Translations under genes and position numbers: made by a program | The notes under the pieces: model-generated | Seen by the model: the letters and a program-made list of their open reading frames with translations, nothing else | Database searches by the model: none | Told to the model about the DNA's origin: nothing | In this document: positions 1-10,122 of the stretch, one piece after another | Layout: each line of letters opens with the position of its first letter | How positions within the stretch are numbered: the stretch's first letter is position 1 | Assembly (NCBI GenBank): GCA_947589095.1 | Contig: CANQBX010000005.1 | Span: forward strand, 21,712 to 85,711 | Length of the DNA: 64,000 nt | Reading direction: 5' to 3' | Source of the DNA: an uncultured Lachnospiraceae bacterium | Lineage (GTDB): Bacteria; Bacillota; Clostridia; Lachnospirales; Lachnospiraceae

Positions 1-371
1 ATATCGTGCCGCTCAATTATGGATACGAGACGGCTGGCGGAAGTTTGATTTTCTATATGCACAGCGCGAAGGACGGGCATAAGCTGGACCGGATCAGGCA
101 GAATCCGAAAGTCTGCATTGAACTGGAATGTGATACGGAGCTTGTGCCCGGCGGAGATATTCCATGCAGATATGGTCTGACCTATGCGTCCGTCATCGGA
201 TGGGGGATGGCAGAGATCGTTGAGGACGAACAGGAGAAAGTTCGGGGGCTAAAACTTTTGATGAAAAATCAGACAGGCCGTGATTTTGAAATGGACGGCA
301 GGATGGCGTCAGCGGTTGAGGTGCTGAAAGTTGTCGTGCCGCATTTTACCGCAAAAGCAAGGCGAAAATAG
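1..371 (+). CDS. pyridoxamine 5'-phosphate oxidase family protein (NimA-like), 5' end missing
   Basis: This is the C-terminal part of a small split-barrel flavoprotein of the pyridoxamine-phosphate-oxidase / 5-nitroimidazole reductase (NimA-like) family. The visible text begins inside the conserved segment I-V-P-L-N-Y-G-Y-E, which in the family lies well after the start, so the gene is cut by the window edge; the GTG at 6 is an internal valine, not a start. The following F-Y-M-H-S-A-K-D-G-H-K and the pattern of strands (KVCIELE, YASVIGWGMAEIV) fit the flavin-binding barrel. Family members bind FMN or FAD and reduce small substrates, but the substrate cannot be told here. The downstream acetyltransferase starts 23 bases after the stop and is probably cotranscribed. 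Confidence 0.75.
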   Translation, partial: IVPLNYGYETAGGSLIFYMHSAKDGHKLDRIRQNPKVCIELECDTELVPGGDIPCRYGLTYASVIGWGMAEIVEDEQEKVRGLKLLMKNQTGRDFEMDGRMASAVEVLKVVVPHFTAKARRK

Positions 372-393
372 AGCAAATCAGGAGAATGCAGCT

Positions 394-888
394 ATGAACA
401 TATCGGTCAGAGGCTATATGAAAAAGGACATCCCTGCGATGATCTGTATCTGGAATCAGGTGGTGGAAGACGGTGTGGCGTTTCCGCAGGAGGAATGTCT
501 GGACGCGGAAAGCGGTGAGGCCTTCTTCGAGGAACAGACATACTGCGGTGTGGCCGAAAATGAAAGAGGAGAAATCTGTGGACTTTATATCCTGCATCCT
601 AACAATGTGGGGCGATGTGGTCACATTTGTAACGCCAGCTACGCGGTGAGGCGCGACCTGCGTGGACTGCATATCGGAGAGAAGCTGGTGGCGGACTGCC
701 TTGCGCAAGGTAAGAACTGCGGTTTTAGTATCCTGCAGTTTAACGCGGTGGTAGCGACGAATACCCATGCACGCCATCTGTATGAGAGGCTGGGATTTAT
801 CCAGCTTGGAACGATCCCGAAGGGATTCCGCATGAAGGACGGGCATTATGAGGATATCTGTCCGTATTATAAGGTGCTGGACGAATAA
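394..888 (+). CDS. GNAT family N-acetyltransferase
   Basis: A 164-residue single-domain GNAT acetyltransferase, expected to move an acetyl group from acetyl-CoA to an amine. The N-terminal M-N-I-S-V-R-G-Y-M-K-K-D-I-P-A-M is the usual first strand and helix; the acetyl-CoA loop is seen as V-R-R-D-L-R-G-L-H-I-G-E-K-L, and N-T-H-A-R-H-L-Y-E-R-L-G-F is the typical C-terminal helix and strand. The ATG at 394 is chosen because GGAG at 381-384 lies nine bases before it, whereas an upstream in-frame start at 331 lies within the preceding gene. The acceptor is unknown. Confidence 0.85.
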   Translation: MNISVRGYMKKDIPAMICIWNQVVEDGVAFPQEECLDAESGEAFFEEQTYCGVAENERGEICGLYILHPNNVGRCGHICNASYAVRRDLRGLHIGEKLVADCLAQGKNCGFSILQFNAVVATNTHARHLYERLGFIQLGTIPKGFRMKDGHYEDICPYYKVLDE

Positions 889-950
889 GGTTTGGATGCC
901 GTATACGGCGGGATGAATAACTGTAAAATGAGAAACAGAGGATTCTGACA

Positions 951-2192
951 ATGACGGAAAACAGATACCCGGTTCTGGAGATCGATCTTGGGAAACTGGA
1001 ACACAACCTGCGGGAGATCATGGCTCGATGCGCCGCATCGGGAATTCAGGTGGCCGGCGTGGTCAAAGGCTTTACGGCCTGGCCGGAGATCGCGCGGATA
1101 TATGAACGGTGCGGCTGTCCATATCTGGCTTCATCCCGGATCGAGCAGCTTAAGAGGCTTAAGGAGGCGGAGATTCAGAGCCCGCTTATGCTTCTACGGG
1201 TTCCGATGCTTTCTGAGCTTGACGAGGTGGCGGAGATCGTGGATATCAGCCTGCAGAGCGAACCGGAGGTGCTGAGGCGACTGGATGCGGTATTCTCAGA
1301 AAGAGAAGATAGAAAATCGAAAACTGAGAGGGTAGAAGCTGCGGAATCCGTTTGGCCGGGGGGGATTGTGTCAGAGAAGGGTATGCCGGAGAAGACTATG
1401 CTTGGGAAGATTAGGGCGGAGATGACTATGCCGGGGAGGGGTGGAAATAACGCAGCTAGGCGTCACAAGGTGATCCTCATGGCGGATCTGGGCGACCTGC
1501 GTGAGGGCTTCTGGAACCGGCAGGAGCTGATCGACACGGCGGTGGAAGTGGAGCGGAATCTGTCTCATCTGGAACTGGCCGGCATCGGCACGAATCTGAC
1601 CTGCTTCGGTTCCGTGGAGGCGACGCCGGAGAAGATGCGGGAGCTTCTTGAGATCACCGCGCGGGTCGAGGCGGCGGTCGGACGGAAGCTTTCGCATGTG
1701 TGCGGAGGCGCGTCTTCTTCTCTTCATATGGTTTTAGACGGTACGATGCCGGTCGGCGTGAATCTGCTGCGGCTGGGAGAAAGCATGCTTCTTGGCGATT
1801 TTCTTGGCTGCGCGATGGATTTTACGTACAAGGACGTATTCACGCTGAAAGCGGAGGTGGTCGAGGTGAAGGATAAGCCCAGCTATCCGGTGGGAGAGCT
1901 GGCGGCGGACGCTTTCGGAAGGACGCGGCAGTATGAGGATCGGGGAATCCGCCGCCGTGCCCTGGCGGCGATGGGGCTGGTGGATTACGGAAATTACACG
2001 GACATCCGCCCGCGGATGAAAGGCGTAGAGGTGATCGGCGCGTCTTCGGATCATACGATCCTGGATGTGGAAGCGGTGAAAGACCGGATCCATGTCGGAG
2101 ATGTGCTGGAATTCGATATCAGCTATGCGTCGATGGTGTATCTGACGAATACGGAGAGCGTGCGGAGGGAGTATCTGCAGGCGAATCGCTGA
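951..2192 (+). CDS. alanine/ornithine racemase family PLP-dependent enzyme with an internal insertion
   Basis: A fold-III PLP enzyme resembling the clostridial ornithine/alanine racemase family, which interconverts amino-acid enantiomers. The N-terminus L-E-I-D-L-G-K-L-E-H-N-L leads to the PLP lysine in A-G-V-V-K-G-F at about residue 39. The barrel continues with V-I-L-M-A-D-L-G-D-L-R-E-G-F, S-H-V-C-G-G-A-S-S-S and L-R-L-G-E-S-M-L-L-G. The protein is 413 residues, longer than I would expect for the family; the excess is a polar low-complexity block at about residues 116-171 (bases 1296-1464) that interrupts the barrel between L-D-A-V-F and K-V-I-L-M-A-D. The frame stays open, so it could be a tolerated surface loop. 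Substrate specificity is not determinable from sequence alone. Confidence 0.8.
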   Translation: MTENRYPVLEIDLGKLEHNLREIMARCAASGIQVAGVVKGFTAWPEIARIYERCGCPYLASSRIEQLKRLKEAEIQSPLMLLRVPMLSELDEVAEIVDISLQSEPEVLRRLDAVFSEREDRKSKTERVEAAESVWPGGIVSEKGMPEKTMLGKIRAEMTMPGRGGNNAARRHKVILMADLGDLREGFWNRQELIDTAVEVERNLSHLELAGIGTNLTCFGSVEATPEKMRELLEITARVEAAVGRKLSHVCGGASSSLHMVLDGTMPVGVNLLRLGESMLLGDFLGCAMDFTYKDVFTLKAEVVEVKDKPSYPVGELAADAFGRTRQYEDRGIRRRALAAMGLVDYGNYTDIRPRMKGVEVIGASSDHTILDVEAVKDRIHVGDVLEFDISYASMVYLTNTESVRREYLQANR

Positions 2193-2220
2193 TTTTTCGA
2201 GGGAAATTTATGACAAAAGT

Positions 2221-2266
2221 ATGGACTGGTACAGACAGCTGAGAATCTGTATGCCAGTCCATTTTT
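2221..2266 (+). terminator. rho-independent terminator after the racemase gene
   Basis: ATGGACTGG at 2221-2229 pairs perfectly with CCAGTCCAT at 2254-2262, with ACAGA/TCTGT extending the stem inside, and the hairpin runs into TTTTT at 2262-2266. It lies 28 bases after the racemase stop. Confidence 0.85.
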
Positions 2267-2282
2267 GATTTTCAGTACAAAC

Positions 2283-2399
2283 AGGGCGCTAGTAATGTCT
2301 TGTTAATATTTCTGTGCAAGAAAGGCACCAGTGATGCCTTGTTTGTATTTCTAAGCGTGCAGGGTTCCGGTGACTATCGGATTGTATCGGGGGTGGCGC
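2283..2399. repeat. three degenerate 39-bp tandem units
   Basis: Units starting at 2283, 2322 and 2361 align with an exact 39-base period. The first two are clearly alike (AGGGCGCTAGTAATGTCTTG against AAGGCACCAGTGATGCCTTG); the third is more diverged but keeps GTGA and TTGTAT in register. They fill most of the space between the terminator of the racemase gene and the stop of the glycosidase on the other strand. No gene is seen here. Confidence 0.7.
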
Positions 2400-2412
2400 A
2401 GTAAGCGGAATA

Positions 2413-4254
2413 TCACGGAGAATATGCACCGGCCTCCTTCATCAGCCGGTTGCATTCCCGCACGGCTTCCGCATCCATCTTGCAGATCTGCCGGTCGTAG
2501 GTATAAAGCCCGTTGGTCTCGCTCTCGATGTCCGTAAGCTGCGTGTAAATGGCCGCGGCCAGGCCTTCCCGGACGGACAGCAGGATCGTATCTGTGATCA
2601 ACCGCTGAAACGCCGCTGTCAGCGACGCGGAGTCGGAGTATTTCTGGTAGCCGTACTCCTCGTCGTGGGTGCAGTGGCCGGGAACGGACCAGGAATAGCC
2701 ACCGTATTCGGTCAGCGCCATGGCGCGCCGCCGCTCCGGCTTGAATCGGTAACGGAAGAAATAGTAGTGAATGCTCTGGATGTCGCCGCCTCCCAGATCG
2801 AACCAGCCGCTGGCGTGGTCGACGAGGCGGCCGGGGTCCATTTTTTTGATAAGGGAGCATATTTTCAGAGTGTCAAACTGTCCCCAGCCTTCGTTGAAGG
2901 GCACCCAGACCACGATGGAGGGATGGCTGCCAAGCGTCCGGACAGTGTCGCGGACTTCGGCGGTGAATTCGTCGCGCCCGGCTTTCTCCCGGCGGGAGAG
3001 CAGGCGGCGGAAACGGTCGCCGGGGCGGATATGCAGCTGGTTCATGGCCGTAGCCAGATAGGTCACGTACCAGTCCTTATAAGAACTGCCGCCGTTGACC
3101 ATATCCTGCCACACCAGCATGCCCAGCCGGTCGCAGTGGTAGTAGAACCGATCGGGCTCGATCTTGGCGTGCTTGCGCAGCATATTAAAGCCCAACGCTT
3201 TGGCGGAGAGAAGGTCCGCAGTCATGGCTTCGTCCGTGGGCGGCGTGTAAAGACTCTCCGGGTAATATCCCTGATCCAGAAGCCCGGTCTGGAAATAAGG
3301 GCGGTTGTTCAGATAGATCCGCGGGACGCCGTCCGCCCCGCTCTGAAGATCGCATTTCCGCATGGCGAAATAGCTTTGTACGCGGTCGCGGGAGGTCTCG
3401 AAGGTCACGTAATAGAGATAGGGCTCTTCCGGGCTCCAGGCCTTGAAATCAGGCAGGGAAACCGAAAATGCGTGATTGGTAACCGCCTTGCCGGTCAGAA
3501 GGATCTGCGGCCTATTGGAGGCAGCAGTGGCTGCCAGCGGCACGTCTTCGGGATTGCTTGGCCTGTCGGTGTCAATGAGGGGTGTGCAGATCGTATATGT
3601 AACCTCTTCGTCGGTTTCACTATACAGCTTTATCCGAATCTTAGAATCGTCATAATCCGGCCGGAATGCGATCCGCCCGATATGATTTTCCGGAACAACT
3701 TCCATCCACACAGTCTGCCAGATGCCGCTCTGGGCGGTATAATACATGCCGGAAGGCTCCAGCTTCTGCTTACCGCGGCTGTGGTAGGAAGTGTCAGTCA
3801 GATCAACGACTTTGACAGTGAGGATATCGGCATCGGAGTTCGAGCGACGGTGCAGGGCCTCCGCGATATCGCAGGTAAACGGCAGATATCCGCCGTGATG
3901 TTCCCCGACCGGGGTACCATTTACATAGACCCATGCATGCTGGTCGACAGCGCCGAAATGCAGCAGGAGATGTTCGCCATCCTGCAGCGGGACGGCCGGC
4001 AGTTCCCTGCGGTACCAGAGTACCTCTTCGGGAAGAATCTTCCGGTTTACGCCGGAGAGCGCGCATTCCGGGGAGAACGGTACCAGAATCTGTCCGTCAT
4101 ACTCTGTTGAACCCCCGCCGCCATCAGAGACAGCGTATTCCCACAGCCCGTTCAGATTATAATACGACCCGCGCTCCAGCATGGGCCGCGGATATTCTGG
4201 GAGAACCCGCCGCGGATCGATCTGTTCCGAAAATTTTGTATGTAACTGTTTCAT
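2413..4254 (-). CDS. glycoside hydrolase family 2 protein (beta-galactosidase / beta-glucuronidase clan)
   Basis: A 613-residue GH2 enzyme that should hydrolyse terminal beta-linked sugars by a retaining mechanism. The N-terminal jelly-roll sugar-binding domain has L-N-G-L-W-E-Y, W-Y-R-R-E-L and W-V-Y-V-N-G; an Ig-like domain follows, then the TIM barrel. The acid/base is the Glu of V-P-F-N-E-G-W-G-Q (about residue 455) and the probable nucleophile the Glu of L-T-E-Y-G-G-Y (about 516). No signal peptide is present, so it acts in the cytoplasm on imported oligosaccharides. The second Met (4254) is the start because GGAG lies seven bases before it; the first Met at 4266 would overlap that site. 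It lies 48 bases downstream of the LacI-kinase gene and is probably cotranscribed with it. Confidence 0.9.
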   Translation of the reverse strand: MKQLHTKFSEQIDPRRVLPEYPRPMLERGSYYNLNGLWEYAVSDGGGGSTEYDGQILVPFSPECALSGVNRKILPEEVLWYRRELPAVPLQDGEHLLLHFGAVDQHAWVYVNGTPVGEHHGGYLPFTCDIAEALHRRSNSDADILTVKVVDLTDTSYHSRGKQKLEPSGMYYTAQSGIWQTVWMEVVPENHIGRIAFRPDYDDSKIRIKLYSETDEEVTYTICTPLIDTDRPSNPEDVPLAATAASNRPQILLTGKAVTNHAFSVSLPDFKAWSPEEPYLYYVTFETSRDRVQSYFAMRKCDLQSGADGVPRIYLNNRPYFQTGLLDQGYYPESLYTPPTDEAMTADLLSAKALGFNMLRKHAKIEPDRFYYHCDRLGMLVWQDMVNGGSSYKDWYVTYLATAMNQLHIRPGDRFRRLLSRREKAGRDEFTAEVRDTVRTLGSHPSIVVWVPFNEGWGQFDTLKICSLIKKMDPGRLVDHASGWFDLGGGDIQSIHYYFFRYRFKPERRRAMALTEYGGYSWSVPGHCTHDEEYGYQKYSDSASLTAAFQRLITDTILLSVREGLAAAIYTQLTDIESETNGLYTYDRQICKMDAEAVRECNRLMKEAGAYSP

Positions 4255-4302
4255 GTTGATCTCCATTTCGCCGCGCTGTCGCCGGCGGCCTGCTTATCTC
4301 TG

Positions 4303-6210
4303 CTATTCCAGCAGTTCCGGTTCCATTTTCCGAATATAAGATTCCAGTGTATTCCTGTCGATCAGCGCCGCGACGACGCCCTGTCTGGCTATGCAGAAAC
4401 CGGCCGCGTAGGCGGCGATGCGGATGGCTCTTTCCAGGCTGCAACCTTCGATCAGGAAGGACGCCAGCGCTGAGATAAACGCGTCCGCGCCGCCTGTGGT
4501 ATCGACCGGGACGGTGTCGACCGCCGGAAAATACCGGCTCAGCTCCGGAGAACGCAGGTAGCATCCCTTATCGCCCAGTGTAATGATGACGGTGCCCGCA
4601 CCTCTGCGCAGCAGTTCGTCGGCCTGCGCTTCCGGCGTTTCACAGCCGGGGCAGAGGACTGCCGCCTCGCGGCGGTTGGGAACCAGAATATCGGTATTGG
4701 CGTACAGTTCGTCCGGCAGGCTTTTCGCGGTAGCCGGTTTAACGATGGTCTTCACGCCGTATTGCCTTGCGGTGCGGGCCGCCTCTGCGGCAGACTGCAT
4801 CGGAATTTCGGTGGATATCAGGCAGTATCCGGCTTTTTCGAACAGAAACTGCTGGCTTCGGATCTTCTCCGGCAGCAGTCTGGCATTGGCGCCCGGCAGA
4901 ATCGTGATGGCGCCCTCGCCATTTTTCTCGATATAAATATAGGCAGTTCCGGTAGGCTGGTTCATATCTTTGTGGATGCCATGGGTAGCCACATGCTCAT
5001 CCTCCAGCCTGCGCATGATGTAGGAAGAGTAAACGTCGTTGCCGATCTCGCCCATCAGGGATACCTGCCGGCCCAGCCGGGCGGCGCCTATGGCCTGGTT
5101 GACGCCCTTGCCGCCGGGAGTGGTGACAGCGCTCTGGATCGTGATGGTCTTGCCGCTTTGGGGAATGTGTTCTACGGAGAAGGTAAAATCCGTATTGATA
5201 CTTCCGACGACCACGATCTTCTTGGCCCGCAGAAACGGCGGGCTGTCGATGCTGTCTGTGCCATCCATTTCAGTAGTGGGCTTAAACAGATATTCCTCCG
5301 ACTCTGCCGGCGCGCCGGTATCCTCAAGAATCGAAACCAGTCGTCCGCATACATAGGAGCCGAATTCATAGTAGGGGATGAGCGGCCCGGAGATGCGGGG
5401 CATAGAGCAGAGGTCATCCGGATCGTCCTTTAAGCTGACGATCGAAAAATCATCCGGAATATCGTAATGCAGCGTTTTCAATTCCCGGCAGACGGAAAGA
5501 GCGTCCGGCAGATGGGAGCAGATGACGCCGGTGGCGCCGCTTTCCAGCAGCTGACGGAAGCTGCCGCTGTCGCCGGAGGCAAGCTGCAGACTGCGGTCAA
5601 ACGTGATCTGATTGTCGAACAGGCAGCGCTTGTAGCCTTCCAGCATAGCCGGAAACCGCCGGCTGTCCGTGTCAAAGAGGCAGGCGATCTTCGTGTGCCG
5701 GCGATCGACGAGACTCTGGGTCATAGCGTAACTGAGTTCGGCAAAATCAATAGAATAGGAGGGCTCGGACAGAAAACTGTCGATCGTGCAGACCGGGATC
5801 CCCTGTTCGGCAAAGTAGTGGGACTGCTGCCCGCTTTCCTCGCCTGCCGGCAGCCAGATCACGCCGTCGACCCGGTTCTTGCAGAGAGTGGTAATATGCT
5901 TGAGTTCCTGCTGCATATTCCCGTCGCTGTCCAGCAGCAGGATGCTGTAACCATGAGCCTGGGCAGTCTGCATGATCCCGTTGATCATGCGGACCGAGGA
6001 AGGCGCCTTGTTCATCAGCACCCCCAGAAGAAATGTGCGGGAGGTGGAAAGATTCTTCACCATGCCGTACGGCGTATAGTTGTACTCCTTAACGATCTTA
6101 AGCACCCGCTCGCGGGTAGCCGGATTGATGTACTGGTCCTTGTTATTCACGATCTTTGAAACAGTAGAGATCGAAACGCCTGCCAGTTCGGCGATTTCCT
6201 TAATTGTCAT
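4303..6210 (-). CDS. LacI-family repressor fused to a ribokinase-like PfkB sugar kinase
   Basis: One 635-residue protein with two complete modules. Residues 1-50 are a LacI helix-turn-helix (M-T-I-K-E-I-A-E-L-A-G-V-S-I-S-T-V-S-K-I-V-N) followed by a periplasmic-binding-protein-like ligand domain to about residue 315. After a short linker (residues 315-328) a PfkB kinase starts at V-V-V-G-S-I-N-T-D-F, with P-G-G-K-G-V-N-Q-A as ribose-binding motif and D-T-T-G-G-A-D-A-F as anion-hole/catalytic motif. The usual order in the latter is G-A-G-D; here it is G-G-A-D, keeping the catalytic Asp. Start at 6210 chosen for GAGGG seven bases upstream. It is divergent from the arabinofuranosidase operon and is its likely regulator, perhaps sensing and phosphorylating the same pentose. 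Confidence 0.88.
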   Translation of the reverse strand: MTIKEIAELAGVSISTVSKIVNNKDQYINPATRERVLKIVKEYNYTPYGMVKNLSTSRTFLLGVLMNKAPSSVRMINGIMQTAQAHGYSILLLDSDGNMQQELKHITTLCKNRVDGVIWLPAGEESGQQSHYFAEQGIPVCTIDSFLSEPSYSIDFAELSYAMTQSLVDRRHTKIACLFDTDSRRFPAMLEGYKRCLFDNQITFDRSLQLASGDSGSFRQLLESGATGVICSHLPDALSVCRELKTLHYDIPDDFSIVSLKDDPDDLCSMPRISGPLIPYYEFGSYVCGRLVSILEDTGAPAESEEYLFKPTTEMDGTDSIDSPPFLRAKKIVVVGSINTDFTFSVEHIPQSGKTITIQSAVTTPGGKGVNQAIGAARLGRQVSLMGEIGNDVYSSYIMRRLEDEHVATHGIHKDMNQPTGTAYIYIEKNGEGAITILPGANARLLPEKIRSQQFLFEKAGYCLISTEIPMQSAAEAARTARQYGVKTIVKPATAKSLPDELYANTDILVPNRREAAVLCPGCETPEAQADELLRRGAGTVIITLGDKGCYLRSPELSRYFPAVDTVPVDTTGGADAFISALASFLIEGCSLERAIRIAAYAAGFCIARQGVVAALIDRNTLESYIRKMEPELLE

Positions 6211-6338
6211 GTATTTGCCCTCATAAAAATACAAAAATCTGGTTTTCTAAATTATATCGGGAGAGAGAGGATATTGTCAAGAATAATAGATTTATTTTGT
6301 TTGGCATGAGGTGGAAAAACCGTGTTTGATTCTGATAA

Positions 6339-6355
6339 TTCCTAAAAAATAGGAA
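6339..6355. promoter_or_regulatory. inverted repeat in the divergent control region, possible operator
   Basis: TTCCTA at 6339-6344 and TAGGAA at 6350-6355 form perfect 6-bp arms around five A residues. It lies between the LacI-kinase start and the GH51 promoter, where a repressor or autoregulatory site would be expected. The region 6235-6575 is AT-rich and contains no gene. Confidence 0.4.
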
Positions 6356-6456
6356 AACAAAAGGAATAAATGGAAAATATTTCAAATAAAATTAGGAAAA
6401 TCATACAGGAAAACAGTTGCACATCTAGTTGTATTGCATAAAGATGAAATTGTCAC

Positions 6457-6485
6457 TTGACTTTTCCCACGCAGGAAACTATAAT
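6457..6485 (+). promoter_or_regulatory. sigma-A promoter of the arabinofuranosidase operon
   Basis: TTGACT at 6457-6462 and TATAAT at 6480-6485 with a 17-base spacer. Transcription would start near 6492, about 84 bases before the GH51 ATG. Confidence 0.8.
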
Positions 6486-6493
6486 CAAGATAT

Positions 6494-8078
<1,585 letters not shown>

Positions 8079-8150
8079 AGCTATTAATGCGTTAGCCCTA
8101 AATTGGCTGTTAGATATCTAACTACCACATTTTTATTGCAGAAGGAGGTG

Positions 8151-9155
8151 ATGAGTACGAAGAAAGCAGTGAATGGGAATGGAAAATGCAAGTCTGGGAA
8201 GATTCTGGTGATCGGGAGCCTGAATGTGGATATGGTGGTGGATGTGGATCATATGCCGGTGGTGGGAGAAACTATCATCAGTGCCGACATGGACATGATC
8301 CCGGGCGGAAAGGGCGCGAATCAGGCCTGCGCGGCCGGATACCTGGGAACAAATGTGTCGATGCTGGGCGCGGTAGGCGACGACTCCTATGCAAGGCTGC
8401 AGTTCATGAGTCTTGACAAGGCAGGGGTGGATACCTCCCGTGTCATCGTAAAGAAAGAGGAAAAGACAGGGGTCGCGTTCATTACAGTGAACCGGAACGG
8501 TGAGAATTGCATTGTGGTAGTTTCCGGAGCCAATGCGGCGCTGTCACCGCAGGACATCGACGCGCACCAGGATCTGCTGGATGAATGCGACGTGGTGCTT
8601 TTGCAGATGGAGATTCCGATGGCGACGGTCTGCCACGCGGCGCGGCTGGCGAAAGACAGGGGAAAGATGGTAATTCTGGATCCTGCGCCAGTGCCGGCAG
8701 TTTTCCCGGAAGAGCTCTATGCTTGCGTGGATGTGATCAAGCCAAACCGGACGGAAACGGCGATGCTGACCGGCGTGGACTGCAGAACCGAGGAAGGACT
8801 GAAGCGGGCCGCAAAACGTCTGCGTGTCAAAGGCATCCGGGAGGTGCTGGTTACGTTGGGAGGCGATGGCGTCTATATCGACTCCGCCACCTGTGGGATC
8901 AGCCATATTCCGGCGCGGCGCGTGCAGGCACTGGACACGACGGCGGCAGGCGATTCCTTCACGGCGGCGCTGGCGTTCATGCTGGTGCAGGGAAAGAACA
9001 TCCGGGAGGCGGCAGAATTTGCCAATACGGTGTCAGCTATCGTTGTTACGCGGAAAGGGGCGCAGACATCGATGCCGATGCTGGATGAGGTGGTTGCGTA
9101 TATGGAACAGGATATCATGTGGCAGATTGAAACCCGAAAGGAGGCACAGGGATGA
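8151..9155 (+). CDS. ribokinase-like PfkB sugar kinase
   Basis: A 334-residue kinase of the ribokinase type, phosphorylating a pentose or similar sugar at its terminal hydroxyl with ATP. It shows I-G-S-L-N-V-D-M near the N-terminus, the ribose loop P-G-G-K-G-A-N-Q-A and the canonical D-T-T-A-A-G-D-S-F with the catalytic Asp. The start is uncertain: the strong site GAAGGAGG ends only two bases before the ATG at 8151, while the next in-frame start (GTG 8169) is 20 bases away. It lies 72 bases after the arabinofuranosidase gene, and its stop overlaps the next start (ATGA). Together with the kinase half of the LacI fusion this gives two ribokinase domains in one locus. Confidence 0.88.
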   Translation: MSTKKAVNGNGKCKSGKILVIGSLNVDMVVDVDHMPVVGETIISADMDMIPGGKGANQACAAGYLGTNVSMLGAVGDDSYARLQFMSLDKAGVDTSRVIVKKEEKTGVAFITVNRNGENCIVVVSGANAALSPQDIDAHQDLLDECDVVLLQMEIPMATVCHAARLAKDRGKMVILDPAPVPAVFPEELYACVDVIKPNRTETAMLTGVDCRTEEGLKRAAKRLRVKGIREVLVTLGGDGVYIDSATCGISHIPARRVQALDTTAAGDSFTAALAFMLVQGKNIREAAEFANTVSAIVVTRKGAQTSMPMLDEVVAYMEQDIMWQIETRKEAQG

Positions 9156-10105
9156 AGAAATCCAAGGCCCGGAAGCTGAATGCCAGGCTCCCATGTCAGA
9201 GAAAGGGATATATACGCAAACGTCTCTACCAGAGCTGGCAGTTGTATGTGCTGTTGCTGCCGGGATTGATCTATCTGCTGATATTCATGTACGGTCCCAT
9301 GTATGGGGTTCAGATTGCATTTAAGGACTATCGCCCTTCCAGGGGAATCTGGGGAAGCGAATGGGTGGGTTTAAAACATTTCATCACATATATAACCTAT
9401 CCCAAATTCTGGACGATGATCAGGAACACGCTGTCGATCACGTTGTACAACCTGGCAATGTTCCCTTGCGGAATCATTTTCGCATTGCTCTTGAATGAGA
9501 TCCGGCATGCCAGGATGAAAAAGACAGTGCAGATGCTCACCTATATGCCTCACTTTCTCTCAGAGGTGGTGGTCTGTGCCTTGATTCTTCTGATGCTGGA
9601 CATGAATAATGGCCCGATCAACGGCCTGATTGCCTGGATGGGAGGAAAGAGGATTAATTTCATGGGTATCCCCGAGTTGTTTCCCTCCATTTTCGTGCTG
9701 TCGGGCGTATGGCAGAACCTGGGGTGGAATTCCATCCTCTATATCTCCGCATTGTCCGGCATATCTATGGATCTGGTGGAGGCAGCCAGAATTGATGGGG
9801 CAAGACGTCTGCAGATTATCTGGCATGTGTATCTGCTGGGAATCATGCCGACCATAATCACCACATTTCTTCTGTCGGTGGGGCACATCATGAGTCTTGG
9901 CTATTCGAAAATCCTGCTTTTGCAGAATGATATGAACCTGGAGGTATCCACGGTCATATCCCTTTATACCTATAATGTTGGCATCCTGAGGGGACAGTAT
10001 AGTCTGTCAGCAGCGGTGGGTCTTTTCAATAACGTGATTAATATTATCATTCTGCTGCTGGTGAATTATATCATGAAGAAGTTGTCCGACACGAGTTTGT
10101 TTTGA
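9152..10105 (+). CDS. carbohydrate ABC transporter permease (LplB/UgpA type)
   Basis: A 317-residue inner-membrane permease of a type I sugar importer. The N-terminus is basic, then a first membrane segment L-Y-V-L-L-L-P-G-L-I-Y-L-L-I-F, in all about six segments. The cytoplasmic EAA loop that contacts the ATPase is V-E-A-A-R-I-D-G-A-R-R-L. It overlaps the ribokinase by four bases and is followed by the second permease, with which it would form a heterodimer. The family commonly imports oligosaccharides. Confidence 0.93.
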   Translation: MKKSKARKLNARLPCQRKGYIRKRLYQSWQLYVLLLPGLIYLLIFMYGPMYGVQIAFKDYRPSRGIWGSEWVGLKHFITYITYPKFWTMIRNTLSITLYNLAMFPCGIIFALLLNEIRHARMKKTVQMLTYMPHFLSEVVVCALILLMLDMNNGPINGLIAWMGGKRINFMGIPELFPSIFVLSGVWQNLGWNSILYISALSGISMDLVEAARIDGARRLQIIWHVYLLGIMPTIITTFLLSVGHIMSLGYSKILLLQNDMNLEVSTVISLYTYNVGILRGQYSLSAAVGLFNNVINIIILLLVNYIMKKLSDTSLF

Positions 10106-10122
10106 AAAAAGGAGGAGAGGTG

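Noticed and set aside
2665-4110. A 481-codon open frame on the plus strand
   Set aside because: It lies fully opposite the GH2 glycosidase gene, shows no family motif, and has no ribosome binding site. The GC-rich third positions keep the opposite frame open.
5467-6159. A 230-codon plus-strand frame
   Set aside because: Antisense to the LacI-kinase gene, with no motif or start signal.
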